A DNA stretch of 64,000 nt from Pseudohongiella sp. (lineage in GTDB: Bacteria; Pseudomonadota; Gammaproteobacteria; Pseudomonadales; Pseudohongiellaceae). Shown here piece after piece: positions 53,784 to 63,667 of this stretch (within the stretch, counting starts at the first letter, position 1; each line of letters begins with the position of its first letter). The position numbers were made by a program, and so were the translations under genes. The stretch lies in NCBI GenBank assembly GCA_030696315.1, contig JAUYSM010000105.1, forward strand, positions 1 to 64,000. The letters are read 5' to 3'. Below the pieces are notes generated by a model. That model saw only the letters and a program-made list of their open reading frames with translations. It made no database searches and had not been told where the DNA came from.

Positions 53784-56700
53784 ATGTTTACGGAATTGGA
53801 ACAAAAGATATCGCTTTGTCTGTTGAAAGATCAATACCGCTTCTTTCGTGAGTTTGCTCGCCTGCGCACTTTGCCAATCGATCAAAGAGTATTAGAAGTT
53901 CAAAAATTGAACGCGAAGATTGAGCGCTCCCACGAAGCTGTTAAAAAGCGAGCCAGTTCCGTTCCCGCGATTTCTTACCCTGAATCTTTACCAATTTCAG
54001 AGAAGCGTTCAGAAATTGCTGAAGCCATCAGAGACAATCAAATAGTAGTGATTGCCGGTGAAACGGGTTCAGGTAAAACAACCCAGATTCCAAAAATTTG
54101 TCTGGAGCTTGGATTGGGGGTGCGTGGGCTGATAGGCCACACCCAGCCTCGCAGACTGGCAGCACGCGCGGTTGCATCTCGTATTGCTGATGAATTGGGT
54201 CAGACTTTAGGCCAGTCAGTTGGATATCAAGTACGGTTTGATGATGTCAGCACGGATCAAACCCTTGTCAAGTTGATGACTGACGGTATTTTGCTTGCGG
54301 AGATCCCACAGGACAAACTTCTGGCGAGGTACGAAGTCATTATTATTGACGAGGCGCATGAGCGCAGTCTGAATATTGATTTTCTACTGGGTTATCTCAA
54401 ACGCATCAGCGTACAACGACCTGATCTGAAAATTATTATTACCTCAGCAACAATCGATGTAGAGAAATTCTCCAGACATTTCTCTGATGCGCCGATTATC
54501 AGTGTCTCTGGTCGAACGTTCCCCGTCGATATTGTTTATCAAGATCCGGTTGAGCATGCCAGTGCGGACGCTGACGATGATCAATTGCTTGCCGGCGTTC
54601 TGCGGGCATTGCGAACGTTTGAGTCCTATGAGCGAGAGCATAGACAGCCGGCGGGCGATGTGCTGGTTTTTTTGAGTGGCGAGCGAGACATCAGAGAGCT
54701 TGCCATGGCTTTGCGCAAACAAGAATTGCGACATACCGAAGTGCTGCCTTTGTACGCCAGACTCACCCAAAATGAGCAGCAAAAGATTTTTGCATCGCAT
54801 ACCGGGCGGCGGATTGTATTGTCTACTAACGTTGCAGAAACCTCACTGACAGTGCCAGGTATTCGTTATGTAATCGATACTGGGCTGGCCAGAATCAGTC
54901 GTTACAGTATTCAGAGCAAAGTCCAACGTTTGCCAATTGAGCCTGTATCCCAGGCCAGCGCCAATCAACGCGCCGGGCGCTGTGGTCGTGTTGCTCGAGG
55001 TATCTGTATTCGCCTTTACAGCGAACACGATTTTTTGACGCGCCCGCTGTTCACTGATCCTGAAATTCAGCGCACCAGCCTCGCTGCAGTCATACTGCAG
55101 ATGTTGTCACTCAAGCTGGGTGAGATCAGCCGGTTTCCGTTTGTTGAACCACCAGAAATGCGTGCAATCAACGATGGGTTCAAGTTGCTGGATGAATTGG
55201 GCGCTATCACGCGCGACAGACAGTTAACCGCCGTTGGGCGGCAAATGGCAAAGCTGCCGGCTGATCCACGTCTCGCGCGCATGTTGATTGAAGCATCCTC
55301 AAACAACTGTTTGTATGCCATGTTGATTATCGTCAGCGCCTTGAGTGTCCAAGATCCACGGGATACGCCTGCCGATAAGAAACAACAGTCCAGAGAGCGG
55401 CATAAACAGTTCTCGCACCCCGAGTCAGATTTTTTATCATGGGTTCTGTTATGGGATGCGGTTGAAGCGCAACGGCAGGATCAGAGCAAAGGCGAATTCA
55501 AGCAGTATTGTAAAGACAACTTCCTGTCGGTGATGAGGTTGCGGGAGTGGCGTGAGACACATCGTCAACTGAGTATTGCATGTCAGGATATTGGGTTCAG
55601 TGTTCCACATGAAAATCTGGATGCGAAAGGTGTTATTAATGCTGGACTTTATCAGTCCATACATCGTGCCATTCTGAGCGGTTCGCTAAATCAGCTGGGA
55701 TTCAAGTCTTCTGAAGGCTTGTACACAGGAAGTCGAGGTCGCAAGTTTTCATTGTTCCCCACATCGGTGCTGTTCAAAAAACAACCCCGATGGATCGTGA
55801 GCGCTGAACTGATAGAAACCAGCAAACTCTTCGCTACACTTGCCGCCCGCATAGAGCCAGAATGGGCCGCCGAGGCGGCCGCGCATTTGATCAAAAAGGA
55901 ATACTTTGATGCGCATTGGGAGAAAAAGCGTGGCGAGGTTGTCGCCTATGAAAAATTATCTCTGTCAGGACTGACACTCATTGAAAAACGCCAGATCTCC
56001 TTCTCGGCCGTTGATCCGGATCTTTGTCGCAGTATATTCATCAGAGAGGCGCTGGTAGCTGAACAGTTGGAAAGTAATCTCGCGTTTTTCAAGCACAATC
56101 AGGCTCTGCTTGACGAGGTACGCAGACAAGAAGAGAAGGAGCGCAAACCTGACATTCTGGTAAGCGATGACGTGCTATTTTCTTTCTACAACCTGCGTTT
56201 ACCTGCTGAGATAAATAGTCTGGCAAGCCTGCAAGGCTGGCATCAGAAACAACCAAGCGCTATCAGAGACGCTCTTAAAATGTCTCTTCAAGATATTGCT
56301 GTACGGTCGATTGACGAGTCTGCTGCGCTCGCGTTTCCTGATCAAGCGGTGTTTATTCAAAATCCATTGCCAATCAGATACCGTTTTGAGCCCGGTTCTG
56401 ATCAAGACGGCGTGTTCATTGATGTGCCTGTTGATCTCTTGAGCAGCATGCTGGCGTCCGATATTGAATGGGCAGTGCCTGGTCTGGTGCAGGATCGCTG
56501 TATTGCGATGATCAAGAGCTTGCCGAAGTCTTTGCGCAAAAACTTTGTTCCTGTCCCGGAGTTTGTTGCTCAGGTATTCAGTGCCGGCATCGCAAAGGAT
56601 AGACCGGCGCTTGCTCAACTACTTGCGGAAGCGGCATGGAAACTCAAGCGTATACGCATAGAACCTGGGCAATGGGACTTTGGCAGCATACCGGATCATT

Positions 56701-57668
56701 TGTTGCCGAAATTGCGGATTCTGGATCAAAAAGGCAATGTCCTTGCTATTGATCATGACTTGGACAGGTTAAAAACAAATTTTGTAAATTCTGCTGCTCA
56801 AACACCCGTTGGGCGGCACGAGCTTGAGCGAAGCGGGTTTGTGGATTGGACGTTTGGCGATTTGCCCGCCATTATTGAAATACGTCAAGGACTGACTCTT
56901 TTGCGTTACCCAGCAATTCAGGACAATAAAGAGTCGGTATCTATCATCCTGTGTGAGTCGGCCAGCAGGGCCAAAGAGATCACTCAACATGGCATGGCGC
57001 GTCTACTGATACTCCGAACGGCCCAGCAGAAGGATTTAATCTTGAAGCAGCTGAGATCACTCAGGCAGACTCTGGGTTTAAAGCTGGTGGTACAGGAACA
57101 GAATTGGCAGGACTTTGCGCTATTGGCAATCTATCGCCTGGGTTTCCACCTTGATCAGAACATTCTGCTTACCAAACAAGCGTTTGAGAAGAATCTGGCT
57201 GAACATCGGTCAGATCTGGTAGCGACGGGCGAACGAGTATGCCGACTGTTAAAAGAGATCTATGAAGCGACGTATGACATACACAAATCCTTGGGGGCTG
57301 TGCCTGCGGCCATCAAACAAGATGTGCAAATGCAATTGCAGTTTCTGGTCGACGATAAATTTCCGTCTTCTGTGCCTGATACTTGGTTGTGGGAATACCC
57401 TCGTTACCTGAAAGCGTTAAGGCTTCGACTTGAAAAAGCGCCTTTTTCACGCCAGAAAGAAGACGAAAACATGAACATTATTAGTGAATTACACAGTGAG
57501 TATTCAGATTTGCTCAAAATCAAGCCTGGAAGCTTGCCCGAGTTCCATTGGCTCATTCAGGAGCTCAGGGTGTCACTTTTTGCCCAGGCTCTGGGCACCA
57601 AAAAGTCCATTTCCGCCAAAAAGCTGGCCAAACTTATCGAGCAGGCCAGATTGGGGGATATCCACTGA
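53784..57668 (+). CDS. hrpA: ATP-dependent RNA helicase HrpA
   Basis: DEAH-box helicase that rescues stalled ribosomes in E. coli. 1294 residues (E. coli about 1300). Motif I GETGSGKT at 92-99, motif II DEAH in IIIDEAHERSLN, motif III SATIDVEKFS, motif VI QRAGRCGRV. HA2 and OB-fold domains follow, then the large DUF3418 C-terminal region. Transcribed with fadD (45-bp gap). Confidence 0.96.
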   Translation: MFTELEQKISLCLLKDQYRFFREFARLRTLPIDQRVLEVQKLNAKIERSHEAVKKRASSVPAISYPESLPISEKRSEIAEAIRDNQIVVIAGETGSGKTTQIPKICLELGLGVRGLIGHTQPRRLAARAVASRIADELGQTLGQSVGYQVRFDDVSTDQTLVKLMTDGILLAEIPQDKLLARYEVIIIDEAHERSLNIDFLLGYLKRISVQRPDLKIIITSATIDVEKFSRHFSDAPIISVSGRTFPVDIVYQDPVEHASADADDDQLLAGVLRALRTFESYEREHRQPAGDVLVFLSGERDIRELAMALRKQELRHTEVLPLYARLTQNEQQKIFASHTGRRIVLSTNVAETSLTVPGIRYVIDTGLARISRYSIQSKVQRLPIEPVSQASANQRAGRCGRVARGICIRLYSEHDFLTRPLFTDPEIQRTSLAAVILQMLSLKLGEISRFPFVEPPEMRAINDGFKLLDELGAITRDRQLTAVGRQMAKLPADPRLARMLIEASSNNCLYAMLIIVSALSVQDPRDTPADKKQQSRERHKQFSHPESDFLSWVLLWDAVEAQRQDQSKGEFKQYCKDNFLSVMRLREWRETHRQLSIACQDIGFSVPHENLDAKGVINAGLYQSIHRAILSGSLNQLGFKSSEGLYTGSRGRKFSLFPTSVLFKKQPRWIVSAELIETSKLFATLAARIEPEWAAEAAAHLIKKEYFDAHWEKKRGEVVAYEKLSLSGLTLIEKRQISFSAVDPDLCRSIFIREALVAEQLESNLAFFKHNQALLDEVRRQEEKERKPDILVSDDVLFSFYNLRLPAEINSLASLQGWHQKQPSAIRDALKMSLQDIAVRSIDESAALAFPDQAVFIQNPLPIRYRFEPGSDQDGVFIDVPVDLLSSMLASDIEWAVPGLVQDRCIAMIKSLPKSLRKNFVPVPEFVAQVFSAGIAKDRPALAQLLAEAAWKLKRIRIEPGQWDFGSIPDHLLPKLRILDQKGNVLAIDHDLDRLKTNFVNSAAQTPVGRHELERSGFVDWTFGDLPAIIEIRQGLTLLRYPAIQDNKESVSIILCESASRAKEITQHGMARLLILRTAQQKDLILKQLRSLRQTLGLKLVVQEQNWQDFALLAIYRLGFHLDQNILLTKQAFEKNLAEHRSDLVATGERVCRLLKEIYEATYDIHKSLGAVPAAIKQDVQMQLQFLVDDKFPSSVPDTWLWEYPRYLKALRLRLEKAPFSRQKEDENMNIISELHSEYSDLLKIKPGSLPEFHWLIQELRVSLFAQALGTKKSISAKKLAKLIEQARLGDIH

Positions 57669-57770
57669 GTTCCGAATCTGTGATAATGCGCCCCCGCAGA
57701 TTGGCGAGAAAGTAGCGGGTGCCAAGGCACTGTTGTAATGCACTGCGCCGAATAGTCGCGGGAGGGTGAT

Positions 57771-58493
57771 GTGCTGGGAAAACTTGATTTACCAAAAGCT
57801 GGAAAACTTCTTGCTGGCATCAGCTTTTGTATGGCCAGCCAGTTTGGGCATACCTCTGAAAGCGACCCATGGGAATCATGGAATCTGCGTGTGCATGCGT
57901 TTAATGAACACCTTGATGCCGCAGTATTGCGCCCCGTGGCAACAACATATGTGCGTCTGGTCCCTCCCTTAGCACGTCGCGGTGTCAGCAATGTGTTTGG
58001 TAATATCCTTGACGTCACGGTGCTGCTTAATAATGTCTTGCAGTTAAAACTGGGAGATGCAGCGTCCGATGGTGGTCGCATTTTTTTGAATACAACCGTC
58101 GGGATTGGTGGTTTGATTGATGTGGCAACCGAGGCCGGTCTTGAACGAAATTATGAGGATTTCGGGCAGACACTTGGTAAATGGGGTGTAGGCCCTGGAC
58201 CTTATATGGTGCTGCCGTTGTTTGGCCCAAGTAATGTCCGTGACACGTTTGGTTTGTTTGCCGATACATTCACCAATCCGATGACCTATCACGACAATCC
58301 TGCGGTACGTAATGGTGCTTTTGTCTTGCAGCAGGTAGATAAGCGAGTCGCAGTGCTGGTGGTTGACTCCCTGATGATGGGTGACAAATATTTGTTTACC
58401 CGAGAGGCTTATATCCAGCAGCGACAATATCTTGTGCTGGATGGTGAGGTTGAGGATAGTTGGGACGATGATGAATGGGATTCCTGGGATTAG
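57771..58493 (+). CDS. mlaA: MlaA (VacJ) family phospholipid-transport protein
   Basis: Outer-membrane component that removes surface phospholipids and hands them to MlaC. 240 residues. The start must be GTG 57771 (GGAGG before it; an in-frame stop lies 18 bp upstream). Family core: ESDPWESWNLRVHAFNEHLD, RRGVSNVFGNI, GRIFLNTTVGIGGLIDVA, LERNYEDFGQTLGKWGVGPGPYMVLPLFGPSNVRDT, TREAYIQQRQYL. The N-terminal signal has a single Cys in GISFCMAS; Phe before Cys is a poor lipobox. The tail is strongly acidic (EDSWDDDEWDSWD). Confidence 0.88.
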   Translation: MLGKLDLPKAGKLLAGISFCMASQFGHTSESDPWESWNLRVHAFNEHLDAAVLRPVATTYVRLVPPLARRGVSNVFGNILDVTVLLNNVLQLKLGDAASDGGRIFLNTTVGIGGLIDVATEAGLERNYEDFGQTLGKWGVGPGPYMVLPLFGPSNVRDTFGLFADTFTNPMTYHDNPAVRNGAFVLQQVDKRVAVLVVDSLMMGDKYLFTREAYIQQRQYLVLDGEVEDSWDDDEWDSWD

Positions 58494-58966
58494 TGCAGGC
58501 TCTTTAACTCATCGCGCACTTTTAGTTTCGTTTTAATAAAGTCGCTATGGGAAACGTAAATCAGATCTGACGTCTTGCGTATGAGTTGCTCCTCATATTT
58601 GTCCAGATGCTCATCTGCCAGCGCAACCCGCCAAAGATTTTCAATTAATAGCAGTTTCTCTTCATAGCCGTATCCCTCATTGATCAGGCTTGTAAAATCA
58701 TAAAGAGAGACGGACTGTTCCGCCTCCTTCTCTGCAAGCAGTATGACGTCATCAAGCTCTTTATTGCTCAGAGCAAACGTGTTCATCAGTATCTTTTTGA
58801 ACACGGCCGTCTCGCGTTCATCGATATGTCTGTCGGTTTTCAGCAACTCAATCATCAGCGCCGCACTTGCCAGTTGTAAGCGATGATTTTTCGAGGCAGG
58901 CGTTTCGGCAAGTTGCACTTTGAGTTGGTTTTCAAAAAATCGCTTAATGCTTTCGATCATGTTCAT
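58490..58966 (-). CDS. TerB family protein
   Basis: 158 residues of the tellurite-resistance TerB-like fold (all-helical). The core LQLASAALMIELLKTDRHIDERETAVFKKIL and LIENLWRVALADEHLDKYEEQLIRKTSDLI is the family repeat with acidic residues at helix ends. Stand-alone TerB proteins of this kind are common and not tied to tellurite. It lies 9 bp downstream of dusA on the same strand; its stop overlaps the mlaA stop by 4 bp. Confidence 0.85.
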   Translation of the reverse strand: MNMIESIKRFFENQLKVQLAETPASKNHRLQLASAALMIELLKTDRHIDERETAVFKKILMNTFALSNKELDDVILLAEKEAEQSVSLYDFTSLINEGYGYEEKLLLIENLWRVALADEHLDKYEEQLIRKTSDLIYVSHSDFIKTKLKVRDELKSLH

Positions 58967-58975
58967 AACCCTGCT

Positions 58976-60031
58976 TCAATGTGATTCCGCAAGTGCACAG
59001 GCATCCTCAAGTACACTGATACCAGCCTGCTTTTTCCAGGCGTTTTCACTCAGATGACGTCTGAACAGTCTGCCACCTGGCTGCCCTTTGTAAAGACCCA
59101 GTATATGCCGCGTCATGTGTTGCAGGGCGGCGCCAGCCTGCAGTTGTTCCCGTACATACGGAATAAATTTTGTCATGATGTCAGAACGCGAAAAAGCTTC
59201 AGTTTCCGCGCCAAACAAACGCTGATCAACTTGTGAGAGCAAAAAGGGATTATGATAAATTTCCCTACCCAACATGACGCCATCAAATGTTTTTAACAAT
59301 TCCGATGCTTGTTCTAAGGAATTTATCCCACCGTTGAGCACAATTGTGCAGTCCGAGAACTGCTCTTTCATTCTGGCTACTCTATCGTAATTCAAAGGGG
59401 GAATATCTCGATTCTCCTTTGGGCTCAAGCCTGCCAGTAATGCAATTCTGGCGTGTACTATAAATATCCTGCAACCAGCCTCATATGAAGCCTGCATAAA
59501 TCGTCGCAGGAAATCATCGTTATCAAATTCATTGATGCCAATTCTTGATTTGATAGTGACCGGCATATCGGTGACATTTTTCATTGCACTGATACATTGC
59601 GCGACAAGTTCTGGTTCAGCCATCAAACAGGCCCCAAAACGTCCTGACTGGACTCTGTCACTCGGACAGCCGATATTCAGGTTTATCTCGTCATATGACC
59701 AACGCTCAGCCAACTCTGCGCACTTGCTCAATGCGTCAGGGTCACTGCCACCCAGTTGCAAGGCGAGGGGATGTTCCTCCGCATTAAAGTCCAGATGGCG
59801 TTTGGCGTCACCGAACAAAAGCGCTCCTGTGGTGATCATTTCGGTATACAAACGCGTGTGGCGGCTGAGCAGGCGCAGGAAATAGCGTTCATGGCGATCA
59901 GTCCAATCCAGCATGGGGGCAACACAAAATCTGTGTGATTGCGCTGGATTAGACGTCGCGCGTGACACTTGGTTTTGCTCACTGGGGAACGTTGACACGG
60001 TGGACTTCCTGGGATTTGAGTCGTATTTCAT
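58976..60031 (-). CDS. dusA: tRNA-dihydrouridine(20/20a) synthase DusA
   Basis: FMN enzyme that reduces U20/U20a in tRNA D-loops. 351 residues. CVAPMLDWTDRHERYFLRLL near 36-55, INLNIGCPSDRVQSGRFGACLMAEPEL with the catalytic Cys, HARIALLAGLSPKENRDIPPLNYDRV, LNGGINS and GVMLGREIYHNPFLL. The DusA-specific C-terminus HILGLYKGQPGGRLFRRHLSENAWK is present. The first ~30 residues are not conserved and the start may be later. Confidence 0.93.
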   Translation of the reverse strand: MKYDSNPRKSTVSTFPSEQNQVSRATSNPAQSHRFCVAPMLDWTDRHERYFLRLLSRHTRLYTEMITTGALLFGDAKRHLDFNAEEHPLALQLGGSDPDALSKCAELAERWSYDEINLNIGCPSDRVQSGRFGACLMAEPELVAQCISAMKNVTDMPVTIKSRIGINEFDNDDFLRRFMQASYEAGCRIFIVHARIALLAGLSPKENRDIPPLNYDRVARMKEQFSDCTIVLNGGINSLEQASELLKTFDGVMLGREIYHNPFLLSQVDQRLFGAETEAFSRSDIMTKFIPYVREQLQAGAALQHMTRHILGLYKGQPGGRLFRRHLSENAWKKQAGISVLEDACALAESH

Positions 60032-60105
60032 GCAGATAGTTGCATCAAAAGCCGCGCGATTATAACAAAGCAGTTTGTAACATGGAGCAATATCTGTGCA
60101 TCACG

Positions 60106-60111
60106 TATAAT
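60106..60111 (+). promoter_or_regulatory. Candidate -10 box for gltX
   Basis: A perfect TATAAT, 46 bp upstream of the gltX ATG, but without a recognisable -35 at the proper distance. Confidence 0.3.
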
Positions 60112-60157
60112 TCAGTCATTGATTGATTTGTTCAGAGATTTATTTTTCAGGAGACCT

Positions 60158-61666
60158 ATGGCCAAGGTTCGTACGCGTATTGCACCTTCTCCGACCGGAG
60201 ACCCTCATGTTGGCACGGCATACATCGCCTTGTTTAATCGATGTTTTGCCCGGCAGCATGAAGGGGAGTTTATTCTTCGTATAGAAGATACTGATCAAAC
60301 GCGGAGCACTGCTCGGTCTGAGCAGGATATTCTTAAGGCACTACGTTGGCTTGGATTGGATTGGCATGAAGGACCAGACATTGGCGGGCCACATGGTCCC
60401 TACAGGCAGAGCCAGCGTAGCGACATATATCGTCAGCATATCGACGTGCTGCTTGAGAATGGTCAGGCTTTTTGTTGTTTTTGTTCTGCAGAGCGACTGG
60501 ATGCGTTAAGGGCTACTCAGACTGAGAACCGCCAGACGCCCGGGTATGATGGCCACTGTCTGGCGTTAAGTGAGCAAGATATTCAGAAAAAACTTGCAGA
60601 AAAAGTGCCCTATGTTGTGCGCATGCGTGTTCCATCCGAGGGTGAGTGTGTTTTTCAGGATCGATTGCGAGGTGAAATTCGCATCGCCTGGGAGCAAATC
60701 GATATGCAGGTGTTAATGAAGTCAGATCATTTGCCAACGTATCACTTTGCAAATGTGGTTGATGATCACCTGATGGAAATAACACACGTGATTCGGGGTG
60801 AGGAGTGGATCAATTCCACGCCCAAACATATCTTGCTGTATCAGCATTTCGGGTGGCAGCCTCCCCAGTTTTGTCATATGCCACTCTTGCGCAACCCTGA
60901 CAAGAGCAAGCTTAGCAAGCGTAAAAACCCAACCAGTATTTCCTATTACAAGGATATGGGGTACCTGCCGGAAGCACTGATCAATTATTTAGGCATGATG
61001 GGATGGACCATGCCAGATGGGAGTGAGAAGTTCTCCATCGACGAAATGCAGGCTGCGTTTGATATTGATCGGGTCTCCTTGGGCGGACCGGTTTTTGATG
61101 TTGAGAAACTCGACTGGCTCAACGGCAAGTATATCCGCGAGAATCTGGACGCTGAGGCATTTGCCCAGGTTTTTGCTCAATGGGCTTTTGACTCCGCCAA
61201 AATAAGCAAAATTGTCCCGCTGTTAAAAGACAGGGTAGAGCGCCTGAGTGATGTAGTGCCCTTGGCAGGCTTTTTTCTGAGTGGCCTGCTGCCAATATCT
61301 GACGCTGATTTTGTACACAAGCAATTATCACCAGCGCAGTGCAAAACCATACTCCAGTTAACTGTCTGGCAACTTGAGCAATTGCCTGAATGGACCAGGG
61401 AATCTGTGGAGCAGCTCTGCCAGACTTTATCGCAGTTTATGGGGATAAAAATCAGGGAAACACTGTTCCCACTATTTATCGCGATAACAGGCAAAGCAGT
61501 CTCAACCTCTGTGATAGATGCTATCTATATTCTTGGTCTGGATATCAGCCGCGCAAGAATTCGCCACGCGGTGGAAGTATTGGGTGGTGTATCCAAGAAA
61601 GATGTCAAAGAGTTGGAAAAAACCTTGCGAGATTTACAGAAGTTTTTGTTACCTGCACAAGACTGA
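60158..61666 (+). CDS. gltX: Glutamate-tRNA ligase
   Basis: Charges tRNA-Glu. 502 residues from ATG 60158, which has CAGGAG seven bases upstream; an in-frame upstream start from 60119 is not conserved. Class I signatures: PSPTGDPHVG (10-19, HIGH-like) and KSKLSKRK (KMSKS-like). RIEDTDQTRS near 45 and the C-terminal anticodon-binding helices are intact. Its substrate tRNA gene lies at 38.1 kb in this window. Confidence 0.97.
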   Translation: MAKVRTRIAPSPTGDPHVGTAYIALFNRCFARQHEGEFILRIEDTDQTRSTARSEQDILKALRWLGLDWHEGPDIGGPHGPYRQSQRSDIYRQHIDVLLENGQAFCCFCSAERLDALRATQTENRQTPGYDGHCLALSEQDIQKKLAEKVPYVVRMRVPSEGECVFQDRLRGEIRIAWEQIDMQVLMKSDHLPTYHFANVVDDHLMEITHVIRGEEWINSTPKHILLYQHFGWQPPQFCHMPLLRNPDKSKLSKRKNPTSISYYKDMGYLPEALINYLGMMGWTMPDGSEKFSIDEMQAAFDIDRVSLGGPVFDVEKLDWLNGKYIRENLDAEAFAQVFAQWAFDSAKISKIVPLLKDRVERLSDVVPLAGFFLSGLLPISDADFVHKQLSPAQCKTILQLTVWQLEQLPEWTRESVEQLCQTLSQFMGIKIRETLFPLFIAITGKAVSTSVIDAIYILGLDISRARIRHAVEVLGGVSKKDVKELEKTLRDLQKFLLPAQD

Positions 61667-61687
61667 CTTGGTGATCAAATCAAGGCA

Positions 61688-61716
61688 TTGACATATCATA
61701 AATGCATGCCTAGAAT
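61688..61716 (+). promoter_or_regulatory. tRNA-Ala promoter
   Basis: Perfect -35 TTGACA (61688-61693), 17-bp spacer, TAGAAT (61711-61716), discriminator GCGCGG. Confidence 0.85.
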
Positions 61717-61781
61717 GCGCGGTCTCTGCAGCAGGGCCTACTCAGAAGGTCCAGCAATGATTGCAGAGATCCTGAAATTTC

Positions 61782-61857
61782 GGGGCTATAGCTCAGCTGG
61801 GAGAGCGCAACACTGGCAGTGTTGAGGTCAGCGGTTCGATCCCGCTTAGCTCCACCA
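61782..61857 (+). tRNA. tRNA-Ala (anticodon GGC)
   Basis: 76 nt with encoded CCA. Acceptor GGGGCTA/TAGCTCC, D-arm GCTC/GAGC, anticodon stem CAACA/TGTTG around CTGGCAG (GGC), T-loop TTCGATC. Reads GCC/GCU. Confidence 0.97.
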
Positions 61858-61887
61858 ATCAAGTATCATGCAGTGATACATAAAAAA

Positions 61888-61915
61888 GGCCGACTGTTTA
61901 AGTCGGCCTTTTTTT
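61888..61915. terminator. Bidirectional intrinsic terminator between tRNA-Ala and gltA
   Basis: GGCCGACT (61888-61895), GTTTA loop, AGTCGGCC (61901-61908), six A on the left and seven or more T on the right. Serves both the tRNA and the opposing gltA. Confidence 0.92.
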
Positions 61916-61939
61916 GCTCTTTTTTACCTGCCATTTGTA

Positions 61940-63217
61940 TCAGGCCGGGTAGTCTCGTTTCGGAGCGCCTTTGTAGAGCTGGCGAGGACGACCTATTTTG
62001 TAGGCTCCGCTCAACATCTCATTCCAGTGTGATATCCAGCCAGGCGTGCGTCCCAGCGCAAAAATCACGGTAAACATGCCGGTTGGGATTCCAACTGCTT
62101 TCAGAATGATGCCAGAGTAAAAGTCGACATTCGGGTAGAGCTTTCTATCAATAAAGTACTGGTCTTCAAGCGCAATTTTTTCAAGTCTGCGTGCGATACG
62201 GAACAATGGATCGTTCTCCACGCCTAAATCCGCCAATACTTCATCACAAATTTTGCGCATGACTTTTGAGCGGGGGTCAAAATTCTTGTAAACACGATGC
62301 CCAAACCCCATGAGCCTGAAAGGATCATCTTTGTCTTTGGCGCGCGCTATAAATTCTTCAATCCGTGATTCATCGCCAATTTCATTCAGCATCTTCAGTA
62401 CGGCCTCGTTCGCACCACCGTGTGCTGGTCCCCACAACGCTGCAATTCCAGAGGCGATACAAGCATATGGATTGGCGCCTGTGGAACCCGCCAGTCTTAC
62501 TGTTGAGGTGGAGGCATTTTGTTCGTGATCGGCGTGCAGCAAGAAGATGACGTCCATGGCTTTGGCCAGGACCGGGCTCACAGATGGGCCTTCAGCCGGT
62601 ACACCAAACATCATATGTAAGAAGTTTTCAGAGTAGCTCAGTGCATTGACTGGGCTCATGATTGGTTGGCCAATCGAGTGTTTGTAAATCATGGCTGCCA
62701 AGGTTGGCATTTTTGCGATCAGTCGGATTGCCGCCAAGCGACGCTGGGCAGCGTCATCAACGTCCAGGCCCTCGTGATAAAGAGCCGCCAAGGCACCGGT
62801 TAACGAAATCAACACGGCCATTGGGTGTGCATTTCTTTGAAAACCGTTCAACAAATGTGCGATTTGCGCATCAACCATCGTGTGGCGTTTTATTTCCGCT
62901 ATGAATGCTTTCTTTTCATCCGCGTTGGGTAGTTCACCGTTGAGCAGCAAGTAGCAGGTTTCCAGATAGTCAGAATGGTCTGCAAGTTGATCAATTGGAT
63001 AGCCTCTGTGCAGCAATACGCCTGCGTCACCATCTATATAGGTGATTGAGGATTCTGTGGATGCTGTCGACATGAATCCCGGGTCGTACGTAAATACGCC
63101 ATGGGAAACCAGACTGCGGACATCGATAACGTCCGGACCAATACTACCTTCCAATACTGGAAGCTCAATCACTTCCTGGCTACCGGCCAGGCTGATGCGG
63201 GCTTTTTTGTCACTCAT
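61940..63217 (-). CDS. gltA: Citrate synthase
   Basis: Condenses acetyl-CoA with oxaloacetate. 425 residues, type II (NADH-sensitive hexameric) gammaproteobacterial enzyme. Catalytic segments [18 protein letters not shown] (His), [18 protein letters not shown] (His and Asp region) and the N-terminal [19 protein letters not shown] are present. AGGAGT lies six bases before the ATG at 63217. Divergent from the sdh operon. Confidence 0.97.
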   Translation of the reverse strand: MSDKKARISLAGSQEVIELPVLEGSIGPDVIDVRSLVSHGVFTYDPGFMSTASTESSITYIDGDAGVLLHRGYPIDQLADHSDYLETCYLLLNGELPNADEKKAFIAEIKRHTMVDAQIAHLLNGFQRNAHPMAVLISLTGALAALYHEGLDVDDAAQRRLAAIRLIAKMPTLAAMIYKHSIGQPIMSPVNALSYSENFLHMMFGVPAEGPSVSPVLAKAMDVIFLLHADHEQNASTSTVRLAGSTGANPYACIASGIAALWGPAHGGANEAVLKMLNEIGDESRIEEFIARAKDKDDPFRLMGFGHRVYKNFDPRSKVMRKICDEVLADLGVENDPLFRIARRLEKIALEDQYFIDRKLYPNVDFYSGIILKAVGIPTGMFTVIFALGRTPGWISHWNEMLSGAYKIGRPRQLYKGAPKRDYPA

Positions 63218-63442
63218 ATTCTACTCCTGACTGATAATCTTCCTGCTGCTGGCTTTCGAAGTTCGGTAACCGACACTTTGAGTTTTATGATGTTTTTGCT
63301 TGTAAGAGGTAGGTGCCAGCATTAAAGCCGGTACTGTACCACAATCCTGAGTTTGTTCACGCTCAGGAAAACATAAAATATTGCAGTTGACATTACATTG
63401 TCACTTAAGGCCGCAAACTCATGGTGCGAACCGTCTGATTTA
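63218..63442. other. gltA upstream region
   Basis: No coding sequence recognised. It holds an 11-bp palindrome GGTACTGTACC at 63330-63340. A gltA promoter must lie here on the minus strand but no convincing -35/-10 pair was found. Confidence 0.4.
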
Positions 63443-63471
63443 TTGTAATCCACTTGCTATGGGAATATACT
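63443..63471 (+). promoter_or_regulatory. Candidate sdh operon promoter
   Basis: TTGTAA (63443-63448), 17-bp spacer, TATACT (63466-63471); predicted start near 63478. Confidence 0.55.
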
Positions 63472-63477
63472 CTGCGC

Positions 63478-63667
63478 CCACACGCACGGCGCCTCGCGGC
63501 GCCTGATTCGTTGACGAAGCGCCTGAACCAACTCGGTGATTTCTACGTAGAAATAGCACGGATGGTTCAGACACTCCGGTGGTGAGCGGTGCCATGCTGA
63601 CTCTGTTTCGGCACCGATCGTAACACTAACTGCGCCCGTTAGCGGGCTCCACATAAATTGGCGAACT
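63478..63667 (+). promoter_or_regulatory. Structured 5' leader of the sdh operon
   Basis: About 190 nt without an ORF but with four inverted repeats: GGCGCC-TCGC-GGCGCC (63488-63503); the 16-bp palindrome ATTTCTACGTAGAAAT (63539-63554), extended by GTG/CAC; CGGTGCC (63587-63593) with GGCACCG (63610-63616); and GCCCG-TTAG-CGGGC (63634-63647), ending 20 nt before the sdhC start. Confidence 0.5.
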
